DNA from: an endosymbiont of Bathymodiolus septemdierum str. Myojin knoll
GTDB lineage: Bacteria; Pseudomonadota; Gammaproteobacteria; PS1; Pseudothioglobaceae
Reading direction: 5' to 3'
Length of the DNA stretch: 64,000 nt
NCBI RefSeq assembly: GCF_001547755.1
Contig: NZ_AP013042.1
Span: forward strand, 372,001-436,000
In this document: positions 1 to 8,632 of the stretch, one piece after another
Layout: the number at the start of each line of letters is the position of its first letter
Position numbering within the stretch: the stretch's first letter is position 1
Program-made: the position numbers and the translations under genes
Notes under the pieces: generated by a model
Seen by the model: the letters and a program-made list of their open reading frames with translations, nothing else
Database searches by the model: none
What the model was told of the DNA's origin: nothing

Positions 1-364
1 ATTGCGAGAAAGGCAGACGCTTAAAATCACCGTATTCTGATTTTATATTATCAACTAATGCAGTAATATTTTTGATGTTATTCTCAGATGATTGATAGAT
101 GATTTCTTGCAAGGCAAGCAAACCACCCATTTTAATTTTTGCTTGCTGTCCGACAGATAAATTGGATTGATGGTGTGATTTCAGGGCAAAATCACTATTG
201 GCTCGCAGATTCTGATACAAGGCAGAACAGTCATTTGATGCTGATTCATTTAAGCAAGCGCCGAATTCTTTTTCTGCTATGCAATCTTTGGCGGCAAATT
301 TACAGCCACAACGACCACTCAAAATTAAATGAGAAAAGGGGCAAGTATAGTGTTTGTTTAGCAT
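1..364 (-). CDS. Partial Cys-rich conserved protein, N-terminal part only
   Basis: An open frame runs leftward from an ATG at 364-362 off the left edge of the window, giving at least 121 residues with no stop. The N-terminus is rich in cysteine: CPF at about residue 8, then CGC, DC and GAC, spaced like a metal-binding or disulfide knot, followed by a helical segment containing GGLLALQEII. There is no signal peptide. I do not recognise the family with certainty. It lies divergently from the siroheme synthase gene cysG; in sulfur oxidisers cysG can lie near the dsr sulfite reductase genes, so a sulfur-metabolism role such as a DsrS-like protein is possible but is only a guess from context. Confidence 0.55.
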   Translation of the reverse strand, partial: MLNKHYTCPFSHLILSGRCGCKFAAKDCIAEKEFGACLNESASNDCSALYQNLRANSDFALKSHHQSNLSVGQQAKIKMGGLLALQEIIYQSSENNIKNITALVDNIKSEYGDFKRLPFSQ

Positions 365-420
365 ACCACGAGTATTTTACACATTATAATATGCACTTTG
401 AGTTTCACTGTTAAACGACC

Positions 421-1812
421 ATGGATTACTTCCCAATTTTTATTGATATTGTACAAAGACCTTGCTTGGTTGTTGGTGGCGGTGATATTGCTTATCGTAA
501 AATCAACTTATTATTAAAGGCAGATGCGCAAATTACTTGTATTTCTCCAGAGATTTGTGACGGTGTTGCGTTGTTAGCAAAAGACAATAAAATTACTGTG
601 GTAAATAGAGGCTTTGAGATAAGTGATGTTAATGCCCAAGTTTTAATCGTATCGGCAACAGATGACGCAGTGCTCAATACTCAGGTTTCTGATTTGGCAA
701 AGGCTGCAAATATTCCTGTGAATGTTGTTGATTCGCCAGATTTATGCAGTTTTATTATGCCATCTATCGTTGACAGAAGCCCGATTGTCATTGCCATTTC
801 GTCAGCAGGAAAAGCCCCCGTGTTGGCTCGCCTTATTCGTGCAAAATTAGAAAGTACCATCCCTAATGCTTACGGAAAATTAGCGAGCCTAGCAGGTAAT
901 TTTCGCGACCAAGTTAAAGCTAAATTCAATAACATTGAAGACCGTCGTTATTTTTGGGAAAAAGCTTTTTCAGGTATTGTTGCAGAGAAAGTTTTTGCCG
1001 GCAAAACTGATGAGGCACAAGTTGATTTACAGGCTCAACTTGATGCTAGTACCGACAGCGAAATTGGCGAAGTTTATTTAGTCGGTGGCGGCCCAGGTGA
1101 TCCAGATTTGTTGACTTTCAAAGCCTTGCGTTTAATACAACAAGCGGATGTAATTTTGCATGACCGTTTAGTATCTGATGAAGTAATGGAGTTGGTTAGG
1201 CGAGATGCTGAGTTAATTTATGTTGGTAAAGAACGCGACAATCACAGTGTCCCACAAGACGGTATTAATCAATTACTGGTCGATTTAGCTAAGCAAGGTA
1301 GGCGCGTTTGTCGCCTTAAGGGTGGAGACCCGTTTATCTTCGGTCGTGGCGGTGAAGAAATTGAAACCCTTGCAGAAAATAACATCCCCTTTCAAGTCGT
1401 GCCTGGCATCACTGCTGCATCTGGTTGCTCCACTTATTCAGGCATCCCACTCACGCATCGTGATTATTCCCAATCTTGTCGCTTTGTCACTGGACATTTA
1501 AAAGACGGCAGTATGAATTTACCATGGAATGAGTTGGCCGTTGAACAACAAACCATTGTTTTCTATATGGCGCTCAAAGGTGCACAACACCTATCAGAAC
1601 AACTCATCGCACACGGTATGCGCAGTGCAATGCCAGTCGCTCTGGTGGAAAAAGGCACCACCCCGGACCACAAAGTTCACACCACCACTTTGGCAGAATT
1701 GCCCCACCTTGTGGCAAACGAAACCATTCGTGCGCCAACGCTAATTATCGTTGGTGAAGTGGTTAAGTTAAGGAAGAAATTAAACTGGTTTGACGCTGAA
1801 AAGCAATCCTAA
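421..1812 (+). CDS. cysG: Siroheme synthase (trifunctional CysG)
   Basis: Makes siroheme from uroporphyrinogen III: two SAM-dependent methylations, NAD-dependent oxidation of precorrin-2, and iron insertion. It is 463 residues long, the usual length for the fused enzyme. Residues 1-150 form the dehydrogenase/ferrochelatase half, with a Rossmann GGGDIAYRK motif near residue 18 and NVVDSPDLCSF. From about residue 215 the methyltransferase half shows VYLVGGGPGDPDLLT, RLKGGDPFIFGRGGEE and VVPGITAASGCS. A good -10 hexamer (TATAAT, 385-390) lies upstream. Siroheme serves sulfite reductases, which fits a sulfur oxidiser. The 3' end overlaps the convergent DUF2892 gene by 4 bp. Confidence 0.97.
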   Translation: MDYFPIFIDIVQRPCLVVGGGDIAYRKINLLLKADAQITCISPEICDGVALLAKDNKITVVNRGFEISDVNAQVLIVSATDDAVLNTQVSDLAKAANIPVNVVDSPDLCSFIMPSIVDRSPIVIAISSAGKAPVLARLIRAKLESTIPNAYGKLASLAGNFRDQVKAKFNNIEDRRYFWEKAFSGIVAEKVFAGKTDEAQVDLQAQLDASTDSEIGEVYLVGGGPGDPDLLTFKALRLIQQADVILHDRLVSDEVMELVRRDAELIYVGKERDNHSVPQDGINQLLVDLAKQGRRVCRLKGGDPFIFGRGGEEIETLAENNIPFQVVPGITAASGCSTYSGIPLTHRDYSQSCRFVTGHLKDGSMNLPWNELAVEQQTIVFYMALKGAQHLSEQLIAHGMRSAMPVALVEKGTTPDHKVHTTTLAELPHLVANETIRAPTLIIVGEVVKLRKKLNWFDAEKQS

Positions 1813-2018
1813 GAACAACAATCTTTATCTTTGACGCCAAGTGCCTTAAATATTTTTGCTGCTGGACAAAATCCAGTAAATGCCGATTGAAACAAGTTAA
1901 AACCAACAAAAAAAGTTAACCACAACCAATTTGGCTCACTAAAATTAATACCACTTAAATAAAGTGACCCCATAATAAAAACCCCTGCCATTGCCATTAC
2001 TGCATTATTCACTGTCAT
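1809..2018 (-). CDS. DUF2892 (YgaP-like) small inner-membrane protein
   Basis: A 69-residue protein with two hydrophobic helices (about residues 5-22 and 28-46) and a loop containing GFCPAAKIFKALGV, then a C-terminal DKDCCS. This matches the DUF2892 family often found with rhodanese or sulfur-handling proteins. An ATG at 2030 lies four codons upstream, but it overlaps a GGAGAC ribosome-binding site ideally placed for the ATG at 2018, so I chose 2018. The role is unknown; the paired C-terminal cysteines could bind a metal or sulfur. Confidence 0.8.
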   Translation of the reverse strand: MTVNNAVMAMAGVFIMGSLYLSGINFSEPNWLWLTFFVGFNLFQSAFTGFCPAAKIFKALGVKDKDCCS

Positions 2019-2159
2019 TATTGTCTCCATTGTTAATTAAAAAGATGTTATTTTAACATTATGAGACCTTTGTATAAATATGGATAACTATCAAAAACCC
2101 ACTTTTATAAATTTTATAAACATTAATTTATTTGTAAATGAAATTATTTTAATTTTAGG

Positions 2160-2165
2160 TATAAT
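2160..2165 (+). promoter_or_regulatory. -10 element of the tRNA-Leu promoter
   Basis: A TATAAT hexamer lies 13 bp before the mature tRNA-Leu. The -35 region is poor (ATGAAA with a 16-bp spacer is the best match). Confidence 0.4.
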
Positions 2166-2178
2166 GCTTTTCTTTAAA

Positions 2179-2263
2179 GCGGGAGTGGTGGAATTGGTAG
2201 ACACGCTGGATTTAGGTTCCAGTATCGAAAGATGTGAGAGTTCGAGTCTCTCCTTCCGCACCA
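2179..2263 (+). tRNA. tRNA-Leu (anticodon TAG)
   Basis: An 85-nt class II tRNA. The acceptor stem GCGGGAG pairs with CTTCCGC, followed by discriminator A and an encoded CCA. The anticodon stem CTGGA/TCCAG holds loop TTTAGGT, reading TAG (Leu, CUA codons). A long variable arm and TTCGAGTC T-loop are present. Confidence 0.97.
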
Positions 2264-2273
2264 TATTTAGTAG

Positions 2274-2303
2274 AAAAAAGGACATGTTTTGTGTCCTTTT
2301 TTT
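2274..2303 (+). terminator. Intrinsic terminator after tRNA-Leu
   Basis: Stem AAAAAAGGACA (2274-2284) pairs with TGTCCTTTTTT (2292-2302) around a 7-nt loop and ends in a T run. It lies 10 bp after the tRNA CCA end. Confidence 0.85.
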
Positions 2304-2344
2304 ATGTCTGTTGCTTAGGAGACTGTTAGGTAAAATTATCGCTT

Positions 2345-3163
2345 ATGTACACCCTTATTTTACATTCCAAAAAATCAGATATTGCCATGCAGATGGCGGA
2401 TTTGTTAGGGGTAGGGTTTGAGCAAAAGGTTTCGCATTTTCGTTTTCAAGTAGAGTGGAAGGTTGACATTGTGGCTTTGCGTACTAAATTTGAGGTGGAT
2501 ATTAACTATTTACCAGTGTTTGATTTTGCGCAGGCGGGGCTTTTTGTCAGTGATATGGATTCGACGCTGATTAATATTGAATGTATTGATGAGATTGCGG
2601 ATTTTGCTAATCTTAAACCGCAGGTGGCAGGGATTACTGAGCGGGCGATGCAGGGGGAGTTGGATTTTAATGCATCGTTGATTGAGCGAGTGTCTTTGTT
2701 GAGGGGGTTAGGCGTATCGGTGTTGAATCGTGTTTACGAGGAGCGCTTACAGGTGAATGAAGGCGGTGAGGCGTTGGTGCAATTTTTTAAAAAACGAGCG
2801 GTAAAAACTGCAGTTGTCTCTGGAGGTTTTACTTACTTTACCCATCGATTGGCGCACGATATTGGATTAGATCACGATCGCGCGAACACTTTGGCAATTG
2901 TTGATGACAAGTTGACAGGTGAAGTCAAAGGCGAGATTATTAATGCGACTGCCAAAGCAGAATTTGTCGCTGAGTTGTGTCAACAGTATCAATTGTCACT
3001 GAGTCAGGTGATTGTGGCAGGTGATGGGGCGAATGATTTGGAGATGATGGCGGTGGCAGGATTGTCGGTGGCGTATCATGCAAAACCTGCGGTAATTAAG
3101 AAAGCAGATATCGTCATTAATCACGGCGGTTTGGATAAAATAGTGGATTTATTTAACGGATAA
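2345..3163 (+). CDS. serB: Phosphoserine phosphatase
   Basis: Catalyses the last step of serine synthesis, phosphoserine to serine. It is a 272-residue HAD-superfamily protein: the nucleophile motif DMDSTLINIE is near residue 70, motif II is AVVSGGF, and motif III/IV is VIVAGDGANDLEMM. The roughly 65-residue N-terminal extension is typical of gammaproteobacterial SerB. It is followed 5 bp later by ccmF. No strong ribosome-binding site precedes the ATG. Confidence 0.95.
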   Translation: MYTLILHSKKSDIAMQMADLLGVGFEQKVSHFRFQVEWKVDIVALRTKFEVDINYLPVFDFAQAGLFVSDMDSTLINIECIDEIADFANLKPQVAGITERAMQGELDFNASLIERVSLLRGLGVSVLNRVYEERLQVNEGGEALVQFFKKRAVKTAVVSGGFTYFTHRLAHDIGLDHDRANTLAIVDDKLTGEVKGEIINATAKAEFVAELCQQYQLSLSQVIVAGDGANDLEMMAVAGLSVAYHAKPAVIKKADIVINHGGLDKIVDLFNG

Positions 3164-3168
3164 AAATT

Positions 3169-5082
3169 ATGCTACCTGAAATTGGACATTTTGCATTAAT
3201 TTTGGCCTTAATTGTCACTATAGGACAAGTTGTGTTGCCGAGTATTGGTTTGGTGCGTGGTAATTTTGCATTGACGCAACTTTCCAGACCTTTGTTGTGG
3301 ATGCAGTTTTTCTGGTTGATTGTATCATTTGCAATATTAACGAACAGTTTTTTAGTGGATGATTTTTCAGTTAAATATGTTGCCAGTAATTCAAATACCA
3401 ATTTGCCTGATATTTTTAAAATGTCAGCAGTTTGGGGTGCGCATGAAGGTTCTTTATTGTTATGGGCGTTGATATTATCGGTATGGAGCGTGGCAGTTTC
3501 TATTTTTTCCAAACGCCTACCTGCCCAGGTTTTAAATCATATTTTGATTATTTTAGGGCTGATTAGTATTGGCTTTATTTTATTTTTGTTGTTGACCTCT
3601 AATCCATTTGAACGCTTGGATATTATTCCGATGCAGGGGCGTGAGCTTAATCCATTGTTGCAAGATTTTGGTTTGATTATTCATCCGCCGATGCTGTATA
3701 TGGGTTATGTAGGGATGGCAATTCCGTTTGCGTTTGTGCTGTCGTCGTTGATTCGTGGACAGCTGGATTCTACTTGGTTGCGCTGGTCGCGTCCGTGGAC
3801 TTTGGTGGCGTGGGCGTTTTTAACTTTCGGCATTACTTTGGGTTCTTGGTGGGCGTATTATGAACTCGGCTGGGGTGGCTGGTGGTTTTGGGATCCAGTT
3901 GAAAATGCGTCATTTATGCCGTGGCTAGTGGCAACGGCTTTGGTGCATTCTTTGAGTGTGAGTGAGAAACGCGGGGCGTTTAAGCATTGGACAGTATTGC
4001 TTGCTATTTCTGGATTTTCTTTAAGTTTATTAGGCACTTTCTTGGTGCGTTCAGGTATTTTAACTTCGGTGCATTCATTTGCTGCCGACCCTGAGCGAGG
4101 TTTGTTTATTCTGGTGTTTTTGGTTATTGTGGTTGGTGGATCGCTGGGTTTGTATGCATGGCGTGCGAATTTAATGCGTAGTAATAACAGCTTTGCACCA
4201 TTGTCAAGAGAAAGCGGATTGCTGATGAATAACATTTTACTAGTGGCAGCAATGCTCAGTGTGTTCTTGGGAACGCTGTATCCGTTGTTGTTAGATGGTT
4301 TGGGGCTGGGTAAGATTTCGGTGGGTGCGCCGTATTTTGACGCGGTGTTTATTCCGATTATGATACCGGCAGTTTTGGCAATGGCAATCGGTGGTTACTT
4401 GCGCTGGAAGAGGGATAAGTTAGATAGAGTGGTGGATGCGACTATACATATTGCATTTGTTGTCTCGACCATTACGCTAATTACTTATTTGGTGGTTGAG
4501 AATATTTTCGTAACATTAGCAACTTTCTTGTCTTCTTGGATTGTATTGCATTCGCTATTATTATTAGCACAAAGATTGGCGCAGAAGGGCAAGCCGAGTA
4601 TGGCATTTGTTGGTATGTTAGTTGCGCATATCGGCATCGCAGTATTTTTATTCGGCGCCACGATAACCACGCAATTTGGCGTGGAAAAAGATATTAAGTT
4701 GACGCTGAATGAGACCACGACTATTGAAGGTTATGATTTTACTTTTAAAGGGGTGACGACGCTTCAAGGGATAAACTATACGGGACATAAGGGTGTGATT
4801 GATGTGGCGTACGAGGGCGGTAAAAAAATTGCGACCTTACAACCTGAAAAACGCCAATATGTGACAGGGATGCCGATGACAGAGGCGGCTATTGACCCGT
4901 CGTTGTTCCGTGATTTGTATGTTGCTTTAGGTGAAGACTTAGGCAAGGGTGCATGGAGTTTGAGGCTGTATTATAAGCCGTTAATTCGTTTGATTTGGTT
5001 AGGCGGATTGTTGATTGCATTAGGTGCGCTATTGGCAGCTTTTGATGGGCGCTACCGTTTACAAGCAAGGAGAAAAACATGA
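3169..5082 (+). CDS. ccmF: Cytochrome c haem lyase subunit CcmF
   Basis: Integral membrane component of the system I cytochrome c maturation machine; it accepts haem from CcmE and attaches it to apocytochrome CxxCH motifs on the periplasmic side. The 637 residues are mostly transmembrane helices. The tryptophan-rich WWD haem-handling motif is plain at about residues 226-244 (GWGGWWFWDPVENASFMPW). Its substrates probably include SoxX and SoxA, encoded at 52-54 kb. It overlaps ccmI by 4 bp. Other ccm genes are not in the window, so the cluster is split. Confidence 0.96.
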   Translation: MLPEIGHFALILALIVTIGQVVLPSIGLVRGNFALTQLSRPLLWMQFFWLIVSFAILTNSFLVDDFSVKYVASNSNTNLPDIFKMSAVWGAHEGSLLLWALILSVWSVAVSIFSKRLPAQVLNHILIILGLISIGFILFLLLTSNPFERLDIIPMQGRELNPLLQDFGLIIHPPMLYMGYVGMAIPFAFVLSSLIRGQLDSTWLRWSRPWTLVAWAFLTFGITLGSWWAYYELGWGGWWFWDPVENASFMPWLVATALVHSLSVSEKRGAFKHWTVLLAISGFSLSLLGTFLVRSGILTSVHSFAADPERGLFILVFLVIVVGGSLGLYAWRANLMRSNNSFAPLSRESGLLMNNILLVAAMLSVFLGTLYPLLLDGLGLGKISVGAPYFDAVFIPIMIPAVLAMAIGGYLRWKRDKLDRVVDATIHIAFVVSTITLITYLVVENIFVTLATFLSSWIVLHSLLLLAQRLAQKGKPSMAFVGMLVAHIGIAVFLFGATITTQFGVEKDIKLTLNETTTIEGYDFTFKGVTTLQGINYTGHKGVIDVAYEGGKKIATLQPEKRQYVTGMPMTEAAIDPSLFRDLYVALGEDLGKGAWSLRLYYKPLIRLIWLGGLLIALGALLAAFDGRYRLQARRKT

Positions 5083-6299
5083 GTTTATATTTATGGTTTG
5101 CTTCGATGTTGGTAATATCGGCGTTATGGCTGATTTGGTTTTTGTATCGTCCGCTAAAAAGTAATGATATTGATTTGGAACAATCCAACATTGCTTTGGG
5201 TAGACAAAAGCAGGCAGAATTAGAGCAAGACTTGGATAAAGATTTAATTGATGAGACTGTGTATGAGCAAGCCAAAGAAGAAATTGCACAAGTGTTAGCC
5301 ATGGAAATGACACAAACGGCAACCGTCGTTAAAACGCAAAAACCAACGCCGATTTGGTTGACGATGTTGATTGTAACGGTTTTATCTATTGTATCTGTGG
5401 TCATTTATCAAGCATTGACTTCGCATTCAATTACTTCTCAAAAGGCAATAACTGCAGAAGCCTTACAAGCAGGACCACCACCGACTTTAGCAGAAAGTAT
5501 TGTTGAAATTAAGGCGCATTTAAAAGATAAATCTAAGGATTCGCAAGCATGGAGAATGTTAGGATTGGCGTTATTTGATGCTAATAAATTAGATGAGTCC
5601 TTGGAAGCATACGAGCGTTCGTATCAATTAAATCCAAAAAATGAAGCAATGCTCACAGAGTACGCCTCAACCTTGGCAAAATCTCAGGGCAACCAATTTA
5701 GAGGGCGTGTTTCTACTTTGGTGCGCGAGGCGTTGGAAATCAATCCGAATAATCCAGATGCCCTGTATTTGGCAGGCTGGGTAGCGTTGAATGCACAGCA
5801 AATAGATTTGACGCAGTTACTTTGGAAAAAAGCATTATCAATATTGCCTGAAAATCAAGCAGATAGCATGACCTTACAGCGTATGTTAGATGAGTTGGTG
5901 CAAATACAAACCCCTAAGCCCGGCTTAGTTAAGCCGGGCTTAGGGGGTGAATCGATAGTGGCGCCAACGCAAGTCGTGATTAATATCACTTTGTCTGAGC
6001 GTTTGCGTCAAACTGAGTTTGCTAATCATTATTTGATGGTATATGCCAAAGCCGCACAAGGCAGACCAATGCCGATTGCCATTCAAAAAATCAAACTTAA
6101 AGATTTCACAGGTGTAGTGACATTAGTTGATGAAAATTCAGTTATGCCAACGAGAAAACTGTCACAAGCCTCTAAAGTGCTTGCCGTGGCACGCCTAAGC
6201 AAATCAGGTTTAGCAATCAGACAGGCGGGCGATATTGAGGCGGTGAGTGCTGTGATTGATGTGGCAAATAATCCAATAATTAACTTAGAATTGAAATAA
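5079..6299 (+). CDS. ccmI: Cytochrome c maturation protein CcmI (TPR)
   Basis: Membrane-anchored apocytochrome c chaperone that delivers apoproteins to the CcmFH haem ligation complex. It has 406 residues: N-terminal transmembrane helix (about 3-20), a cytoplasmic coiled loop, a second helix (about 90-112), then periplasmic tetratricopeptide repeats (SQAWRMLGLALFDANKLDESLEAYERSYQLNP) and a C-terminal beta-rich domain. Residues 279-290 (PKPGLVKPGLGG) are encoded by a perfect 17-bp-arm palindrome that looks like an in-frame repeat insertion between the TPR and C-terminal domains; see the separate entry. Confidence 0.93.
   Translation: MSLYLWFASMLVISALWLIWFLYRPLKSNDIDLEQSNIALGRQKQAELEQDLDKDLIDETVYEQAKEEIAQVLAMEMTQTATVVKTQKPTPIWLTMLIVTVLSIVSVVIYQALTSHSITSQKAITAEALQAGPPPTLAESIVEIKAHLKDKSKDSQAWRMLGLALFDANKLDESLEAYERSYQLNPKNEAMLTEYASTLAKSQGNQFRGRVSTLVREALEINPNNPDALYLAGWVALNAQQIDLTQLLWKKALSILPENQADSMTLQRMLDELVQIQTPKPGLVKPGLGGESIVAPTQVVINITLSERLRQTEFANHYLMVYAKAAQGRPMPIAIQKIKLKDFTGVVTLVDENSVMPTRKLSQASKVLAVARLSKSGLAIRQAGDIEAVSAVIDVANNPIINLELK
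5911..5946. repeat. Palindromic element inside ccmI
   Basis: Two 17-bp arms (5911-5927 and 5930-5946) are perfect inverted copies separated by GT. Each arm contains the 13-mer TAAGCCCGGCTTA or its complement, itself almost palindromic. The same core occurs in ftsI (32678-32709) and, in variant form, at the end of trmD (9295-9319). It reads through in frame as KPGLVKPGL. Confidence 0.9.
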
Positions 6300-6303
6300 A
6301 ATA

Positions 6304-6367
6304 CGACTATTTTGCAGTAAAATTCTAAATAGTCTCGACTATTCTGAATTTTACTGCTAAAATGTCG
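6304..6367. repeat. 64-bp inverted repeat upstream of the ATPase gene
   Basis: The segment between ccmI and the ATPase gene is nearly one single inverted repeat. CGAC at 6304 pairs with GTCG at 6364-6367, and GCAGTAAAATTC pairs with GAATTTTACTGC, centred on TCTCGA at 6333-6338. It ends 2 bp before the ATG and has no T run, so it is not an ordinary terminator. Confidence 0.85.
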
Positions 6368-6369
6368 CT

Positions 6370-7500
6370 ATGAATAGAGTTCAATTACAGAAAATTACGC
6401 AAGATTTAACTAAGAAAATGGTTTTCTTAACCGGACCAAGGCAAGTAGGAAAAACTTCTTTATCTTTGTCCTTAATTGGCGATACCCAATCAAACCTGTA
6501 TTTGAATTATGACAATTTTGAGCACAGAGCGCAAATTGAGCAAATGAATTGGTTGCCGAGTGTCACATTATTGGTGTTAGATGAATTACATAAAATGCCC
6601 AATTGGAAAAATTACCTAAAAGGTTTATATGACACTAAATCTGACGGTCTGCAAATTTTGGTAACGGGCAGCGCTCGACTGGAAACTTTTAGACAAACAG
6701 GGGATTCGCTTGCAGGGCGTTTTTTCTCTCATCGACTTAATCCATTTAGCTTGTCTGAGTTGCTACAGGTGGGCGATATAGATAATAATACGATTGATAG
6801 ATTGATTGAAAGAGGGGGGTTTCCAGAACCTTTTTTAGCGGAATCGACCGAGGATGCAAATCGTTGGCGGTTGCAATATATTGATGGTTTAATTCGCACC
6901 GATATTTTAGATTTTGAAAAAATACATGATTTCAAAGCCATTCAATTACTATTAGAATTATTAAGGACAAGGGTCGGTTCTCCGATTTCGTATAGCAGTT
7001 TGGCAAGGGATTTAGCATGTTCAGCAAATACGGTTAAGCGTTATATTGAAATATTTGAAGCATTAATGATTATATTCAAAGTAACGCCTTACCATAAAAA
7101 TATTGAACGCTCATTGCTAAAAGAAAGTAAAGTGTATTTTTTTGACAATGGCATGGTGAAAGATGATGATGGCATAAAATTTGAAAATTTTGTCGCAATA
7201 AGCCTGTTAAAACACCAGCAAGCCATTGAAGATTATCAAGGTGTCAGAACCAAATTGTCGTATATTCGCACTAAAGATAAAAAGGAAATTGATTTTGCAT
7301 TGGTGGTGGATAATGAAATAGATGTGGTGATAGAGGTTAAACTGTCAGATATAAAACTCAGTTCGTCGTTACTTTATTTTCAAAAAAAATACCAATTTCC
7401 TAAGGCAATACAATTAGTAAAAAATCTTAAAAATGAGCGCATAGAATCTTTAATTGAAGTGAGAAATGCACAGTCCTATTTAACAACTTTATATATGTAG
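6370..7500 (+). CDS. AAA-family ATPase with DUF4143 domain
   Basis: A 376-residue protein. The N-terminal ATPase has a Walker A at residues 22-29 (GPRQVGKT), Walker B VLDELHK and the sensor-like VTGSARLETFRQTGDSLAGRFFSHRLNPFSLSEL, all typical of the AAA_14/DUF4143 family. A winged-helix-like part (about 195-225, AYSSLARDLACSANTVKRYIEIF-like) and a C-terminal PD-(D/E)xK-like fold (KEIDFALVV...VVIEVKL) follow. The biological role of the family is not settled. It lies alone between ccmI and dapE behind a long inverted repeat, which suggests an accessory gene acquired on its own. Confidence 0.88.
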   Translation: MNRVQLQKITQDLTKKMVFLTGPRQVGKTSLSLSLIGDTQSNLYLNYDNFEHRAQIEQMNWLPSVTLLVLDELHKMPNWKNYLKGLYDTKSDGLQILVTGSARLETFRQTGDSLAGRFFSHRLNPFSLSELLQVGDIDNNTIDRLIERGGFPEPFLAESTEDANRWRLQYIDGLIRTDILDFEKIHDFKAIQLLLELLRTRVGSPISYSSLARDLACSANTVKRYIEIFEALMIIFKVTPYHKNIERSLLKESKVYFFDNGMVKDDDGIKFENFVAISLLKHQQAIEDYQGVRTKLSYIRTKDKKEIDFALVVDNEIDVVIEVKLSDIKLSSSLLYFQKKYQFPKAIQLVKNLKNERIESLIEVRNAQSYLTTLYM

Positions 7501-7507
7501 AAAAATT

Positions 7508-8632
7508 ATGAGTAACACTTTACAATTAGCAAAAAATTTAATTTCTATTGATTCAGTAACGCCTAATGATAAGGGTTGTCAAAAATTAATGATTGATAGA
7601 TTGAAAAAAGTTGGCTTTGAAATCAAGGATTTAAAGTTTGGGGAAGTGGATAATTTTTGGGCGAAGCATGGCAGAGAATCACCTGTGTTTGTTTTTGCAG
7701 GGCATACAGATGTTGTGCCTATTGGGTCAAATTGGAAAACAAATCCATTTGAGCCGACAGTGATTGACGGGTTGTTGTATGGTCGTGGTACGGCGGATAT
7801 GAAAGGTTCGCTGGCAGCGATGGTGACAGCAACTGAGCGATTTTTAGCGGATTTTCCAGACCATAAGGGCAGTATTGGTTATTTGATTACAGCCGACGAA
7901 GAGGGTCCTGCAATTGACGGCACGGTTAAGGTTTGTGAATATTTGAATAATATTGGGCAGAGTGTTGATTACTGTTTGGTGGGTGAGCCTTCTTCTGTTA
8001 ATGTCTTGGGTGATGTTATTAAAAATGGACGACGCGGTTCACTCAATGGCACGCTAACTTTGTTTGGCAAACAAGGACATATTGCTTATCCACATTTGGC
8101 AAATAACCCAATTCATTTGTTGGCATCAGTATTGAACAATTTGATTACCGAAGTTTGGGACGAGGGTAATGAATATTTTCCAAAAACCAGCTTTCAAGTG
8201 TCAAACATTCATTCAGGCACTGGCGTGACTAATGTTATTCCAGGTGAAGTGGAAATGGTCTTTAATTTTCGTTATTCTAGCGAAGTGACACACGAAGAAT
8301 TGCAAAAGAGAGTGGAAGATATTTTGGATGCAGATGGGCTTAAATACAAAATAGACTGGAATCATTCTGGCTACCCATTTTTAACACCAAAAGGCGATTT
8401 GGTCAGTGCTTGTGTAAAAGCGATTAAAGACATTAAAGGTGTCGACAGTGAATTATCTACTTCAGGTGGCACTTCCGATGGTCGTTTCATCGCACCGATT
8501 TTAGATGCACAGGTGGTGGAATTTGGCCCTTTAAACGCAACCATTCATCAAGTGGATGAGTGCGTGAGCGTGCAAGATTTGGATGATTTAAGTAAAATTT
8601 ATTATCAAATCTTAAAAAATATCTTGTTATGA
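7508..8632 (+). CDS. dapE: Succinyl-diaminopimelate desuccinylase
   Basis: Zinc enzyme of the succinylase branch of lysine/diaminopimelate synthesis, cutting N-succinyl-LL-DAP to LL-DAP and succinate. It has 374 residues with the M20 peptidase signatures: FAGHTDVVP (metal His and catalytic Asp), GRGTADMKGS (bridging Asp), TADEEGPA (catalytic Glu pair) and the C-terminal STSGGTSDGRF. dapA is encoded 2.5 kb downstream in the same direction. Its stop codon overlaps the trmD start by 4 bp, so the two are probably co-translated. Confidence 0.95.
   Translation: MSNTLQLAKNLISIDSVTPNDKGCQKLMIDRLKKVGFEIKDLKFGEVDNFWAKHGRESPVFVFAGHTDVVPIGSNWKTNPFEPTVIDGLLYGRGTADMKGSLAAMVTATERFLADFPDHKGSIGYLITADEEGPAIDGTVKVCEYLNNIGQSVDYCLVGEPSSVNVLGDVIKNGRRGSLNGTLTLFGKQGHIAYPHLANNPIHLLASVLNNLITEVWDEGNEYFPKTSFQVSNIHSGTGVTNVIPGEVEMVFNFRYSSEVTHEELQKRVEDILDADGLKYKIDWNHSGYPFLTPKGDLVSACVKAIKDIKGVDSELSTSGGTSDGRFIAPILDAQVVEFGPLNATIHQVDECVSVQDLDDLSKIYYQILKNILL

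Noticed and set aside
2062-2076. GAGACCTTTGTA sequence like an insertion-sequence end
   Set aside because: Single end with no transposase and no partner in the window.
2321-2336. GAGACTGTTAGG-like end resembling the MITE terminus
   Set aside because: No matching inverted partner or target duplication nearby; probably chance or a very old relic.
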